Shown here: in pieces, positions 6,821-14,570 of the stretch
Layout of the letters: each line of letters opens with the position of its first letter
Numbering within the stretch: the stretch's first letter is position 1
Source: Firmicutes bacterium CAG:24053_14
Lineage (GTDB): Bacteria > Bacillota > Clostridia > Oscillospirales > Oscillospiraceae
Reading direction: 5' to 3'
Length of the DNA stretch: 31,325 bases
Assembly (NCBI GenBank): GCA_001916715.1
Contig: MNSZ01000068.1
Span: 1 to 31,325 of the forward strand
Notes under the pieces: generated by a model
Databases searched by the model: none
Seen by the model: the letters and a program-made list of their open reading frames with translations, nothing else
What the model was told of the DNA's origin: nothing
Made by a program: the position numbers and the translations under genes

Positions 6821-8107
6821 ATGGAAAAAAAGAAATCCAGCTTTGCGATAGTAGTCGCTATCGCGTGCTGCCTCATCGTTTTCGGCGGTGTCGGCATCGT
6901 TTTCAGCACGGCGGGCGTTTTTTACGCCGTCGTTGCGGACGCCTTTGGCGTCGGCAAGGGCACATTCTCGATCTATATGACCATCGTATGTCTGGTCATG
7001 TCGTTTTCGCTTCCCATCATGGGCAAGCTTGCCGTTAAGCTTGACATCCGCAAGCTCTGCCTCATAAACGCTCTGTGCGTCGGCGCTTCGTTTGCGGCGT
7101 TTGCAATGGCAAAGAGCCTCGTTGTGATCTACATTGCGGCGGCGGTCCAGGGCTTCGGCGTTGCGGGCCCCATGTACATTATCATTCCCACGATGATCAG
7201 CCGTTGGTTCAATAAGCGCAGCGGCTTCTTCATCGGTCTTGCAATGGCGTTCTCCGGCATTGCGGGAATAGTTCTTCAGCCGGCTATCGCGGCTATCATC
7301 CAGTCGTCGGGCTGGCGCACTGCATACTGGGTAGAAGCAGCGGTTTCCTTCTGCTTTATCGCCATCCCCGGTCTGTTCATGCTCCGCAGCCGTCCCTCCG
7401 ACATTGATCAGGTCCCCTACGGCTACGAGGAGATCGCGGAAAACGCAAGCAAGGCGGCGGCATCTCCCATTCAGGCGGGCGTTGCTCTCAAGACCGCTAT
7501 GAAGAGCAAGACCTTCTATATGTTTGCCGCTCTGTGCGGACTCATTTCCTTCTACACCTGCGTAAACTTCTACTGGACCTCCTATGCAGCCAGCCTCGGC
7601 TATCCTCTGGTCCTTGCGGCGACCATCAGCTCCTGCGCAATGTACGGTCAGCTTGTCGGTAAGATCGGTCTCGGTGCCATCAGCGACAAAAACCTCAATG
7701 TCGGTCTTATCTGTGCCTACGGTCTCGGCTTTATCGGCTGCCTTGTAATACTCATCCTCGGCGGCAAGGCTCCCGCATTCGTCCTGTTTGCCTGCATCTT
7801 CATGTACGGCTGCACCCACGGTGCCTGCGCGGTCGAGTCGCCCATCATTGCCAAGGAGTGCTTCGGCAACGGCAAGGATTATGCTCAGATATATTCAAAC
7901 GCCATGAGCTTCGGCACCTTCTGCTCGGCTATCGGCTCTACCCTGTTCGGCTACATCGTTGACTGGACCGGCGGCTACACCACCGTTTTCGTCATCGGCG
8001 CGGCATTCGCGGCTATCTGCTACGCAGCTGAAGGGTCACTCCCTTATCCTGCTGCACCAAAACAGCATCCGGAATATCGGATGAGAACAGGAGAAAGCAA
8101 TGCTTGA
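6821..8107 (+). CDS. MFS transporter, oxalate/formate-antiporter (OFA)-like
   Basis: 428 residues, twelve predicted membrane helices in two groups of six with a hydrophilic loop around residues 185-220. Loop 2-3 has the MFS signature form GKLAVKLDIRKL (about 67-78). TM1 (CCLIVFGGVGIVFSTAGVFY) and the SRWFNKRSGFFIGLAMAFSG stretch resemble OFA-type carboxylate carriers. AAAAGGAG precedes the ATG. First gene of the sigma-54 operon, so it probably imports the pathway substrate or exchanges substrate for product; the substrate is unknown. The last helix is short and the C-terminus (AAEGSLPYPAAPKQHPEYRM) looks atypical. The stop codon overlaps the next gene by 8 bases, showing translational coupling. 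Confidence 0.88.
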   Translation: MEKKKSSFAIVVAIACCLIVFGGVGIVFSTAGVFYAVVADAFGVGKGTFSIYMTIVCLVMSFSLPIMGKLAVKLDIRKLCLINALCVGASFAAFAMAKSLVVIYIAAAVQGFGVAGPMYIIIPTMISRWFNKRSGFFIGLAMAFSGIAGIVLQPAIAAIIQSSGWRTAYWVEAAVSFCFIAIPGLFMLRSRPSDIDQVPYGYEEIAENASKAAASPIQAGVALKTAMKSKTFYMFAALCGLISFYTCVNFYWTSYAASLGYPLVLAATISSCAMYGQLVGKIGLGAISDKNLNVGLICAYGLGFIGCLVILILGGKAPAFVLFACIFMYGCTHGACAVESPIIAKECFGNGKDYAQIYSNAMSFGTFCSAIGSTLFGYIVDWTGGYTTVFVIGAAFAAICYAAEGSLPYPAAPKQHPEYRMRTGESNA

Positions 8108-9182
8108 AGGAATAAGAATATTGGATCTCACCCGATATTTCCCCGGCCCCTTCGCCTCGCTCCGCTTACAGGAGCGGGGTGCGGAGGTCATAAAGGTCGA
8201 GGATCCTAACGGCGACCCTGCGCGCGTGATGGACAGGTTAGACGGCGAGGAGGGGGTCATCTTCCGCTCCATGAGCCGCGGCAAGCCCTGCGTCTGCGTA
8301 AACCTCAAGGATCCCGCCGAGCGCGAGAAGTTCTATGCTCTCGTATCGACAGCCGACGCGCTGATCGAGAGCTTCCGCCCCGGCGTTACGGCAAAGCTCG
8401 GCATCGACTATCCGACACTAAGCAAATTAAATCCCAGACTTGTGTATGTCTCCGTTACCGGCTATGGGCAGACGGGCACCTACCGCGCCCTTGCCGGTCA
8501 CGACCTGAATTACCTTGCAATGTCCGGCGTTATGGATCAGCTCCTTGACGACGGCGGCAAGCCGATAAAGCCGCAGATAGCCCTGGCAGACCTCGTGACG
8601 GGCGTGACAGTCAGCGAGGCGGTAGCCATGGGCCTGGTCAAAAGCTCCCGCAGCGGACAGGGCGCGTATATCGATCTGTCGATGACCGACGCCATGCTCA
8701 GCTTTATGGGGCTGCATATCTCAAACGCCTCCGCCACGGGAGAGATACACGGCATAAACGACCACGGCATCGGCTACGGCATATTTGAAACGAGCGACGG
8801 GCGCTATGTGGCGCTGTGCGCGCTCGAGGAAAAATTCTTCGCAAACTTCTGCCGGAGCGCGTGCTGCGAGGAGCTCATAGAGCACCAGCACACTCCGGCA
8901 TCGGCGAATAACCCCTATTACGGTAAGATGATAAGCATAATAAAAAGCCGCAGCTTTGAGCAATGGAAAGAGTTTTCCGGCAGGGTAGACTGCTGTATGT
9001 CTCCCGTGCTGCACACCGATGAGCTGAAAGACAGCACCTATGTGCGTGAGCGGGGCTTTATCGAGCACAAATGGGGACTCGACTATGCGGCGGCGGTCCT
9101 GCCCGAAAAAAACGGATTTTTGAATTATGACAAGCCGTTTCATCGGCTTGGTGAAGACAACGAAAAGTATTTAGGAAAATAA
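8100..9182 (+). CDS. Family III CoA-transferase / alpha-methylacyl-CoA racemase-like enzyme
   Basis: 360 residues. The N-terminus LEGIRILDLTRYFPGPFASL and the GYGQTG motif place it in the CaiB/BaiF family. Length and the segment GHDLNYLAMSGV resemble alpha-methylacyl-CoA racemase (AMACR) more than CaiB: His134 and Asp164 (ALADLVTG) have the 30-residue spacing of the catalytic His126/Asp156 pair of the mycobacterial racemase, and CALEEKFF holds a Glu (243 or 244) where the racemase has its third residue. In CoA-transferases the Asp forms the acyl anhydride, so the two activities cannot be separated by this residue alone. Likely role: epimerising a 2-methyl- or otherwise alpha-branched acyl-CoA, or CoA transfer. 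The ATG overlaps the MFS gene by 8 bases. Confidence 0.85.
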   Translation: MLEGIRILDLTRYFPGPFASLRLQERGAEVIKVEDPNGDPARVMDRLDGEEGVIFRSMSRGKPCVCVNLKDPAEREKFYALVSTADALIESFRPGVTAKLGIDYPTLSKLNPRLVYVSVTGYGQTGTYRALAGHDLNYLAMSGVMDQLLDDGGKPIKPQIALADLVTGVTVSEAVAMGLVKSSRSGQGAYIDLSMTDAMLSFMGLHISNASATGEIHGINDHGIGYGIFETSDGRYVALCALEEKFFANFCRSACCEELIEHQHTPASANNPYYGKMISIIKSRSFEQWKEFSGRVDCCMSPVLHTDELKDSTYVRERGFIEHKWGLDYAAAVLPEKNGFLNYDKPFHRLGEDNEKYLGK

Positions 9183-9202
9183 ATAGATAAGGAGATAACA
9201 AT

Positions 9203-10354
9203 ATGAATTTCAACATAACCGAAGAACAGCAGCTTCTGATGGAAAGCATTCAGCAGTTTATGGAAAGATATGCACCCGAGAGCGAAGTGAAAAAATGGTA
9301 TGAAAATCATCATGTCCCCACAGAGGTCAGTAAGGCCTTTGTAGAGGCAGGCTTCGGATTTCTTGGCGTTCCCGAGGAGTACGGCGGCACTCCCTGCGAC
9401 ATGGTAACGCTCATGATGTTCGCAAAGGAAATATCCCGCCTCACCGCGGGCACGATGCCGTTCATGTCGAATATCCTCAATATGTACGACATGCTGCTTC
9501 TCGGCACTCCCGAGCAGATAAAAATGGCGCTCGACTCGTATGTCGAGACCGGCGAATCCTGCTTCTCGCTCGCCATTTCCGAGCCTCAGGCGGGTTCGGA
9601 CAACTCGTCGATGACCACCACCGCAAAGCGCGTCGGCGATAAGATCATCCTCAACGGCACAAAGACCTTCGTAACTCACGGCGATGTTTCGCCGATGACC
9701 ATAATCGTTGCAAAGGAAGAGGATCCCTCCCGCGAAAACAAGCGGATGTCCATGTACATGGTGCCGCTGAACACCAAGGGAATATCCACCTCGCGCCTTC
9801 ACAAGATCGGGCAGGGCACTACCGCCTTCTGCGAGATGTATATAGACAATGTCGAGTGCGACGATTCCTGCCTCGTGGGTGAGTGCGGCAAGGGCTTCCT
9901 CCAGCTCATGCAGAACTTTGAGATCGAGCGTCTGCTCATCTGCGCACAGGCTCTCGGACTTGCCGAGGCTGCGATGGAGGATGCCGCAAAGTACGCGGCC
10001 CAGCGTGTTCAGTTCAATCAGCCCATCTACAAGTTCCAGCAGATTCAGCAGATGCTCACCGATATGGAGATAAAGATAGTCAATATGCAGAACCTCCTGT
10101 ACAAGTGCGCATGGGAGCATGACAACAACATCTCCATCCGCCTCGATTCGGCGCTTGCAAAGCGCTATATCTGCAAGTCCGCTACCGAGGTTTGCAGCGA
10201 CGCAATGCAGATATTCGGCGGCATCGGCTACACCACCGAGACCAGAGCTTCTCGCTGCTGGCAGGATTCCAGAGGCTGGCAGTTCGCGGGCGGCACGAAC
10301 GAGGTCATGGTTCATATCGCCGGACGCCAGATAATCAAGAAGTACAATAAGTGA
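9203..10354 (+). CDS. Acyl-CoA dehydrogenase, CaiA (crotonobetainyl-CoA reductase)-like
   Basis: 383 residues, close to E. coli CaiA (380). Domains in order: helical N-domain (1-118), beta-domain with ISEPQAGSD (125-133) and the FAD-binding loops, C-terminal helical domain with RVQFNQPIYKFQQIQ and DAMQIFGGIGY (333-343). The usual catalytic Glu of the YEGT motif is absent (the site reads FAGGTNEV, 361-368). Glu242, just before Arg243 in NFEIERLL, is at the place used as base in isovaleryl-CoA and long-chain dehydrogenases; CaiA is the same. AAGGAG precedes the ATG. It most likely reduces an enoyl-CoA or oxidises an acyl-CoA with EtfBA as electron partner; direction is inferred from anaerobic context. 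Confidence 0.93.
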   Translation: MNFNITEEQQLLMESIQQFMERYAPESEVKKWYENHHVPTEVSKAFVEAGFGFLGVPEEYGGTPCDMVTLMMFAKEISRLTAGTMPFMSNILNMYDMLLLGTPEQIKMALDSYVETGESCFSLAISEPQAGSDNSSMTTTAKRVGDKIILNGTKTFVTHGDVSPMTIIVAKEEDPSRENKRMSMYMVPLNTKGISTSRLHKIGQGTTAFCEMYIDNVECDDSCLVGECGKGFLQLMQNFEIERLLICAQALGLAEAAMEDAAKYAAQRVQFNQPIYKFQQIQQMLTDMEIKIVNMQNLLYKCAWEHDNNISIRLDSALAKRYICKSATEVCSDAMQIFGGIGYTTETRASRCWQDSRGWQFAGGTNEVMVHIAGRQIIKKYNK

Positions 10355-10380
10355 TGCGGCGGGCGAAAGGAGCGGGCGTA

Positions 10381-11210
10381 ATGGAAAACGCTTATGATTT
10401 CACAAGACCCATTACCGACTGGGAGTACACCTGCATTGAAATATCCGAGCCGATAGAGGGCGTTAAGCTTATAACCCTCAACCGCCCGTATGCCTCAACG
10501 CCATTTCCATAAAGGAAGCTCGAGATTTTGAAAATGCGCTCCAGGAGCTAAGGTTCGATAACCGATGCCGTGTTGTGATACTCACCGGAGCAGGCAGAGG
10601 CTTTTGCGCCGGTACAGACCTCAAGGAAATGAGCGAATTCACAAAAGACCCTCGGGTCACACGCAACACGTGGCTTCTGCAAAAGCACATGGCAAACATC
10701 ATAGAGCTTATGCGCCATATACCGCAACCTGTCATTGCAGCGGTCAACGGCCCTGCGGCAGGCGGCGGCGCAAGCTTTGCCATGGCTGCCGACATTCGTA
10801 TTGCCAGCACGAACGCCAAGTTCATAAACGCACAAATCAATGTCGGAATGTCCGGCGCTGACATGGGTTCAAGCTTCATGCTGCCACGCCTTATCGGCGT
10901 GTCAAAGGCGGCTGAACTTATCTATACGGGCCGTCCCGTTCTCGCAGACGAGGGCGAGCGTATCGGCTTGTTCAACAAGGTCGTGGCTCCCGAGGAGCTT
11001 ATGGATACGGCGCTTGAGTATGCAAAAATTCTGCTTGGCAAATCCGAGATGGGACTTCTTCTTACAAAGGAGTGTCTCAACGCCGCAATGGACGGATCGT
11101 CGCTCGATGCTCAGCTGCATATTGAAAACCGCAGCCAGACACTGTGCGCAGCAGTTGGCAGTTTCGGTAATAATGCGAGCAATTTCACAAATAAGGATGA
11201 CAAAAAATGA
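10381..11210 (+). pseudogene. Enoyl-CoA hydratase/isomerase (crotonase) family, one-base frameshift near its start
   Basis: The ATG at 10381 (GAAAGGAGCGGGCG upstream) opens a frame that reads to ITLNRPYA and then hits a stop at 10507-10509. In the next frame from 10491 the family sequence continues (CLNAISIKEARDFENAL) to the TGA at 11208-11210, so one base is missing between 10486 and 10493. Repaired length is 276 residues, normal for the family. Visible motifs are TGAGRGFCAGTDLKEM and the oxyanion-hole segment NGPAAGGGASFAMAADIRI. The two catalytic Glu of enoyl-CoA hydratase are Ser (GGGASFA) and Gln (NAQINVG) here; an Asp in SGADMGSS aligns with the third acidic residue of dienoyl-CoA isomerase. 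So even when intact it is not a standard hydratase. Sequencing error remains possible. The TGA overlaps the next ATG. Confidence 0.85.
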
Positions 11211-13252
11211 TAAACACTCTTTACCGTACCGGATATATCGGAAAGGTCGAATTAAAAAACAGACTCGTTATGGGACCCGCGGGCTTCGGCTTCTGCGATG
11301 AGGATAAGGGCGCGGTAAACGATCGCATGATAGAGTTTTTCCACCAGCGTGCCCGAGGCGGCGTGGGTCTTATAGATGTCGGCGCGGTGCAGATAGACGC
11401 CGACCACTATACCGACCACGACATGGTGAAGATCTATTCCGACGAGTTTATTGACGGCTTCAAGCGCCTTGCCGACGCGGTACACGCCGAAGGAGCGAAG
11501 ATCATGGGACAGCTCCTGCATCAGGGGCGCTACTGCGCCAGCCGCGAGTATTTCGGCGAGATCGGCATAGGGCCGTCGGCTGTGTACACGAGCTACACCA
11601 AAGAAACGCCGAGGGAGCTCACAACGGAGGAGTGCGAGGAGCTTATAGAGGAGTTCGGCATGGGCGCCGAGCGCCTTGTCAAGGCTGGCTTTGACATTGT
11701 CGAGATATGCACCAATTCCGGCTATCTCATAGGGCAGTTCCTTTCCCCGCTGACAAATCTCCGCAGCGACCGCTTCGGCGGCAGCAGCGTCGAGGAGCGC
11801 TTCACATTCCTTCGTGAGGTCATCCTCCGCGTCCGCCGCGGTGTCGGACCCGATGTGCCCATCTCCGTGCGCATCGGCGGCAACGACTTCGTCCGCGGCA
11901 GCAACACCAATGAGGACGCGTGCAGGATCGCGGCTCTTATCGAGCAGACCGGCGGCGACTGCATAAATGTCACCGGCGGCTGGCATGAGACCTTCCTGCC
12001 GCAGGTCACGATGGATGTTCCGTTCGGAGCATACTCGTACCTCGGCAAGCAGATAAAGGAAAGCGTGAGCATTCCGGTAATTCAGAGCAACCGTATGTGC
12101 ATAGAGCAGGCAGAAAAGCTCATGTATGAGGACACGGTGGATTTCATCTCTATGGTAAGACCGCTCGTTGCAGACCCTTATCTTATGAACAAGGCAGCCG
12201 CCGGACGCTATTCAGAGATCCGCCCCTGCGTAGGCTGCAATCAGGGCTGCCTTGACCATATAATGCGCCATAAGCCCATAACCTGCCTTGTAAATGCCGA
12301 GGTTGGGCGCGAGGCAGAGGTCATGCGCGGCGGTAAGCTCCCCGTAGAGTCGGCAAGTACGGCTCCGGAAAGAATACTGGTTGTCGGCGCAGGTCCCGCC
12401 GGCATGGAGTTTGCGCGCATTGCCGCGAGCCGCGGCCACGGCGTGACCATATGGGAGGAGAAAGACCATCTCGGCGGTCAGTTCGATCTAAACTCCGTTC
12501 CTCCCGGCAGGCACGACTTTGCCCGCTTCAGAAATTATCTCGCGGCGGAGATGGCGCGGCTTGGTGTGACCGTTGTGACCGGCAAAAAGGCCGATGCCGG
12601 CGAGATAGAAGCGCTCGTATCCGACGGAAGCTTTGACCGCGTGGTCATAGCTACGGGAGCAAAGCCCATCTGCCCGCCGATACCCGTTGAGGAAGGGTGC
12701 AGCGTCGTTCAGGCGTGGGATGTGCTCTTAAAGAAAGCCGAGCTCGGCAAAAATGTCGTGATAGCCGGCGGCGGATCCGTAGGCGTTGAAACAGCAGAGT
12801 ATATCGCCGAAATGGGAACGCTCGACCCCCAGGTGCTGCGCTTCCTCATGCTATACAAAGCAGAAGCGCCCGAAACGCTTTACAAGCAGCTCGTGACCGG
12901 AACGAAGAAGGTCACCGTGATAGAGATGCAGCCCAAGATAGGGCGCGATATAGGCATAACAACGCGCTGGGGTATGCTCCAGAGGCTTAAGATGTACGGA
13001 GTTACGACTCTTGCGGGCACAAAGGTGCTCTCGGTCGAGAAGGCGGGAGTAAGAGTGCAGCAGGGCGACGGCACGCAAGCCGTTATCCCCGCCGACACGG
13101 TTGTCCTCGCCGTCGGCTCAAGGTCTGAAAACGCGCTTTACGGCGCTCTCGAGGGCAGGGTCAGGAAGCTTACGCTCATAGGCGATGCCGAAAAGCCCGC
13201 CTTCATCCTCGATGCCGTTCGAGCTGCATATGATGCCGCGATAGAAATTTAA
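11207..13252 (+). CDS. NADH:flavin oxidoreductase with 4Fe-4S cluster, 2,4-dienoyl-CoA reductase/BaiCD-like
   Basis: 681 residues, the full length of the FadH/BaiCD/trimethylamine-dehydrogenase type. An FMN-binding TIM barrel (1-340) is followed by the cluster motif C341-x2-C344-x3-C348-x11-C360, then an FAD/NAD(P) module with GAGPAG (394-399) and GGGSVG (521-526). Tyr173 (NSGYLIGQFLS) and His260 (TGGWHE) match the catalytic Tyr and His of E. coli 2,4-dienoyl-CoA reductase. It passes electrons from NAD(P)H through FAD, Fe-S and FMN to reduce a C=C bond, probably of a CoA thioester. ATGA overlap with the crotonase gene. Relatives include BaiCD and BaiH of bile-acid dehydroxylation; the substrate here is unknown. 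Confidence 0.93.
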   Translation: MINTLYRTGYIGKVELKNRLVMGPAGFGFCDEDKGAVNDRMIEFFHQRARGGVGLIDVGAVQIDADHYTDHDMVKIYSDEFIDGFKRLADAVHAEGAKIMGQLLHQGRYCASREYFGEIGIGPSAVYTSYTKETPRELTTEECEELIEEFGMGAERLVKAGFDIVEICTNSGYLIGQFLSPLTNLRSDRFGGSSVEERFTFLREVILRVRRGVGPDVPISVRIGGNDFVRGSNTNEDACRIAALIEQTGGDCINVTGGWHETFLPQVTMDVPFGAYSYLGKQIKESVSIPVIQSNRMCIEQAEKLMYEDTVDFISMVRPLVADPYLMNKAAAGRYSEIRPCVGCNQGCLDHIMRHKPITCLVNAEVGREAEVMRGGKLPVESASTAPERILVVGAGPAGMEFARIAASRGHGVTIWEEKDHLGGQFDLNSVPPGRHDFARFRNYLAAEMARLGVTVVTGKKADAGEIEALVSDGSFDRVVIATGAKPICPPIPVEEGCSVVQAWDVLLKKAELGKNVVIAGGGSVGVETAEYIAEMGTLDPQVLRFLMLYKAEAPETLYKQLVTGTKKVTVIEMQPKIGRDIGITTRWGMLQRLKMYGVTTLAGTKVLSVEKAGVRVQQGDGTQAVIPADTVVLAVGSRSENALYGALEGRVRKLTLIGDAEKPAFILDAVRAAYDAAIEI

Positions 13253-13281
13253 ACAAATCAATATACAAAGGAGAAATAACC

Positions 13282-14496
13282 ATGTGGAAGAACATGAATA
13301 AACCCGATTTCGGCGTTCTGGACGGTCTGAAGGTCGTGCACAGTGCCACGAACATGGCAGGTCCCATGGGCGCAACGATGCTTGCCGACCACGGCGCCGA
13401 TCTCATCTGGCTGGAAAATCCCCGCATTCCCGACACCTCGCGCTCGGGTATTCCTCTCACCGTTGAGATAGAACGCCGCAACTGCCGTACCCTCGCTCTT
13501 GACATTCCCTCGCCGCAGGGCAGAGAGATATTCAAAAAGATTCTCGAGGATGCCGACATTTACATCGAGGGCTGGAAGCCCGGCACGCTGGCAAAGTGGG
13601 GGCTGAGCGACGATGTGCTGTGGAGCTGGAATCCCAAGCTCGTCATCGTTCATGTTTCCGGCTACGGTCAGAGCGGCGATCCCGAGTACTACACCAGAGG
13701 CGGCTACGACGCCATCGGTCAGGCAGCTTCGGGCTTTATGAACCAGAACCACGGCGCGGTCGCGCCCTTCTCCTGCGATGCGCAGGCGGCAATGTATATC
13801 GCTTTCTCGTCCCTCGCGGCATATTACCGCGTCTGCAAGACCGGCGTGGGCGAGAGCATAGACCTTTCTCAGGTCGAGATAATGATGCGCCAGCAGCTCT
13901 ACCTCTCCGACTACGCAACGAACGGCCGCACCTACGGCGACGAGTCGAAGAAGAGCGCGACCATCGCGGGCTGGGGTCCGTTCACCGCAGCCGACGGTCA
14001 GGATATTTATGTAGTCGGTATCGGCGGCAACACCATGCGCAAGGGCGCCGACTGGCTTGGACTAAAGTACGGCTCCGAGCTCAACCCCGAGGGCAACTCC
14101 ATCATCGCCAAGGGCACTGCCGCCGGCGACGAGTGGGACAGAGTGCTCACCGAGTACATTGCCTCCGTTCCCGCAGCCACAGCTGAAAAGGAGCTGCTTG
14201 CTCACAGCATCCCCTGCACGAGAATAATGACCTATGAGGATGTTCTCAATACCGAGCATTGGAAGATGCGCGGCACCTTCACCACCTACAAGAGCAGCCA
14301 CGGCTACGATATAAACAGCGTTGCTCCAATGCCGCACATGGCAAACCGCCCCGGTCAGGTCTGGAGAGGCGCGCCCAGTCTCGGCATGGATAACGAGGAG
14401 ATACTCGGCGAGCTCGGCTTCAGCGCGGAGGAGATAGAAAAGCTCTATGCCGACGGCGTTATCAACAAGCGCCCCGTAGAGGATTTCCGTCAGTGA
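13282..14496 (+). CDS. CaiB-like family III CoA-transferase
   Basis: 404 residues; E. coli CaiB has 405. Start ATG at 13282 with AAAGGAG 10 bases upstream. Similar blocks to CaiB are LKVVHSATNMAGPMGATMLAD (14-34), VLWSWNPKLVIVHVSGYGQ (112-130) and, near the end, PGQVWRGAPSLGMDNEEIL. Asp166 (SCDAQAAM) aligns with the Asp that forms the covalent acyl anhydride in this family (Asp169 in CaiB). The likely job is moving CoA from the reduced product to the incoming acid, sparing ATP after the CaiC-like ligase has primed the cycle. It is the second CaiB-family gene of the operon and much more CaiB-like than the 8100-9182 enzyme. Confidence 0.93.
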   Translation: MWKNMNKPDFGVLDGLKVVHSATNMAGPMGATMLADHGADLIWLENPRIPDTSRSGIPLTVEIERRNCRTLALDIPSPQGREIFKKILEDADIYIEGWKPGTLAKWGLSDDVLWSWNPKLVIVHVSGYGQSGDPEYYTRGGYDAIGQAASGFMNQNHGAVAPFSCDAQAAMYIAFSSLAAYYRVCKTGVGESIDLSQVEIMMRQQLYLSDYATNGRTYGDESKKSATIAGWGPFTAADGQDIYVVGIGGNTMRKGADWLGLKYGSELNPEGNSIIAKGTAAGDEWDRVLTEYIASVPAATAEKELLAHSIPCTRIMTYEDVLNTEHWKMRGTFTTYKSSHGYDINSVAPMPHMANRPGQVWRGAPSLGMDNEEILGELGFSAEEIEKLYADGVINKRPVEDFRQ

Positions 14497-14513
14497 TCCG
14501 ATAAGACGCGTAA

Positions 14514-14544
14514 GGGGAGAGCGTCAGCCAAGCGGCGCCTCCCC
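14514..14544 (+). other. Intercistronic hairpin between CoA-transferase and CoA-ligase genes
   Basis: GGGGAG ... CTCCCC with a structured interior of 19 bases and no T-run. It may protect or separate transcript segments; it does not look like a terminator. Confidence 0.4.
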
Positions 14545-14570
14545 CGACACAGTAAGATAGGAGAAAACAA

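Noticed and set aside
6815..7819. 334-codon minus-strand ORF
   Set aside because: Antisense shadow of the MFS gene, low-complexity His/Asp/Glu-rich translation.
9140..10315. 391-codon minus-strand ORF
   Set aside because: Shadow of the acyl-CoA dehydrogenase, caused by GC-rich codon usage.
10381..10509. Independent 42-residue protein before the crotonase
   Set aside because: Its sequence is the crotonase N-terminus up to LNRP; a one-base shift explains the stop better.
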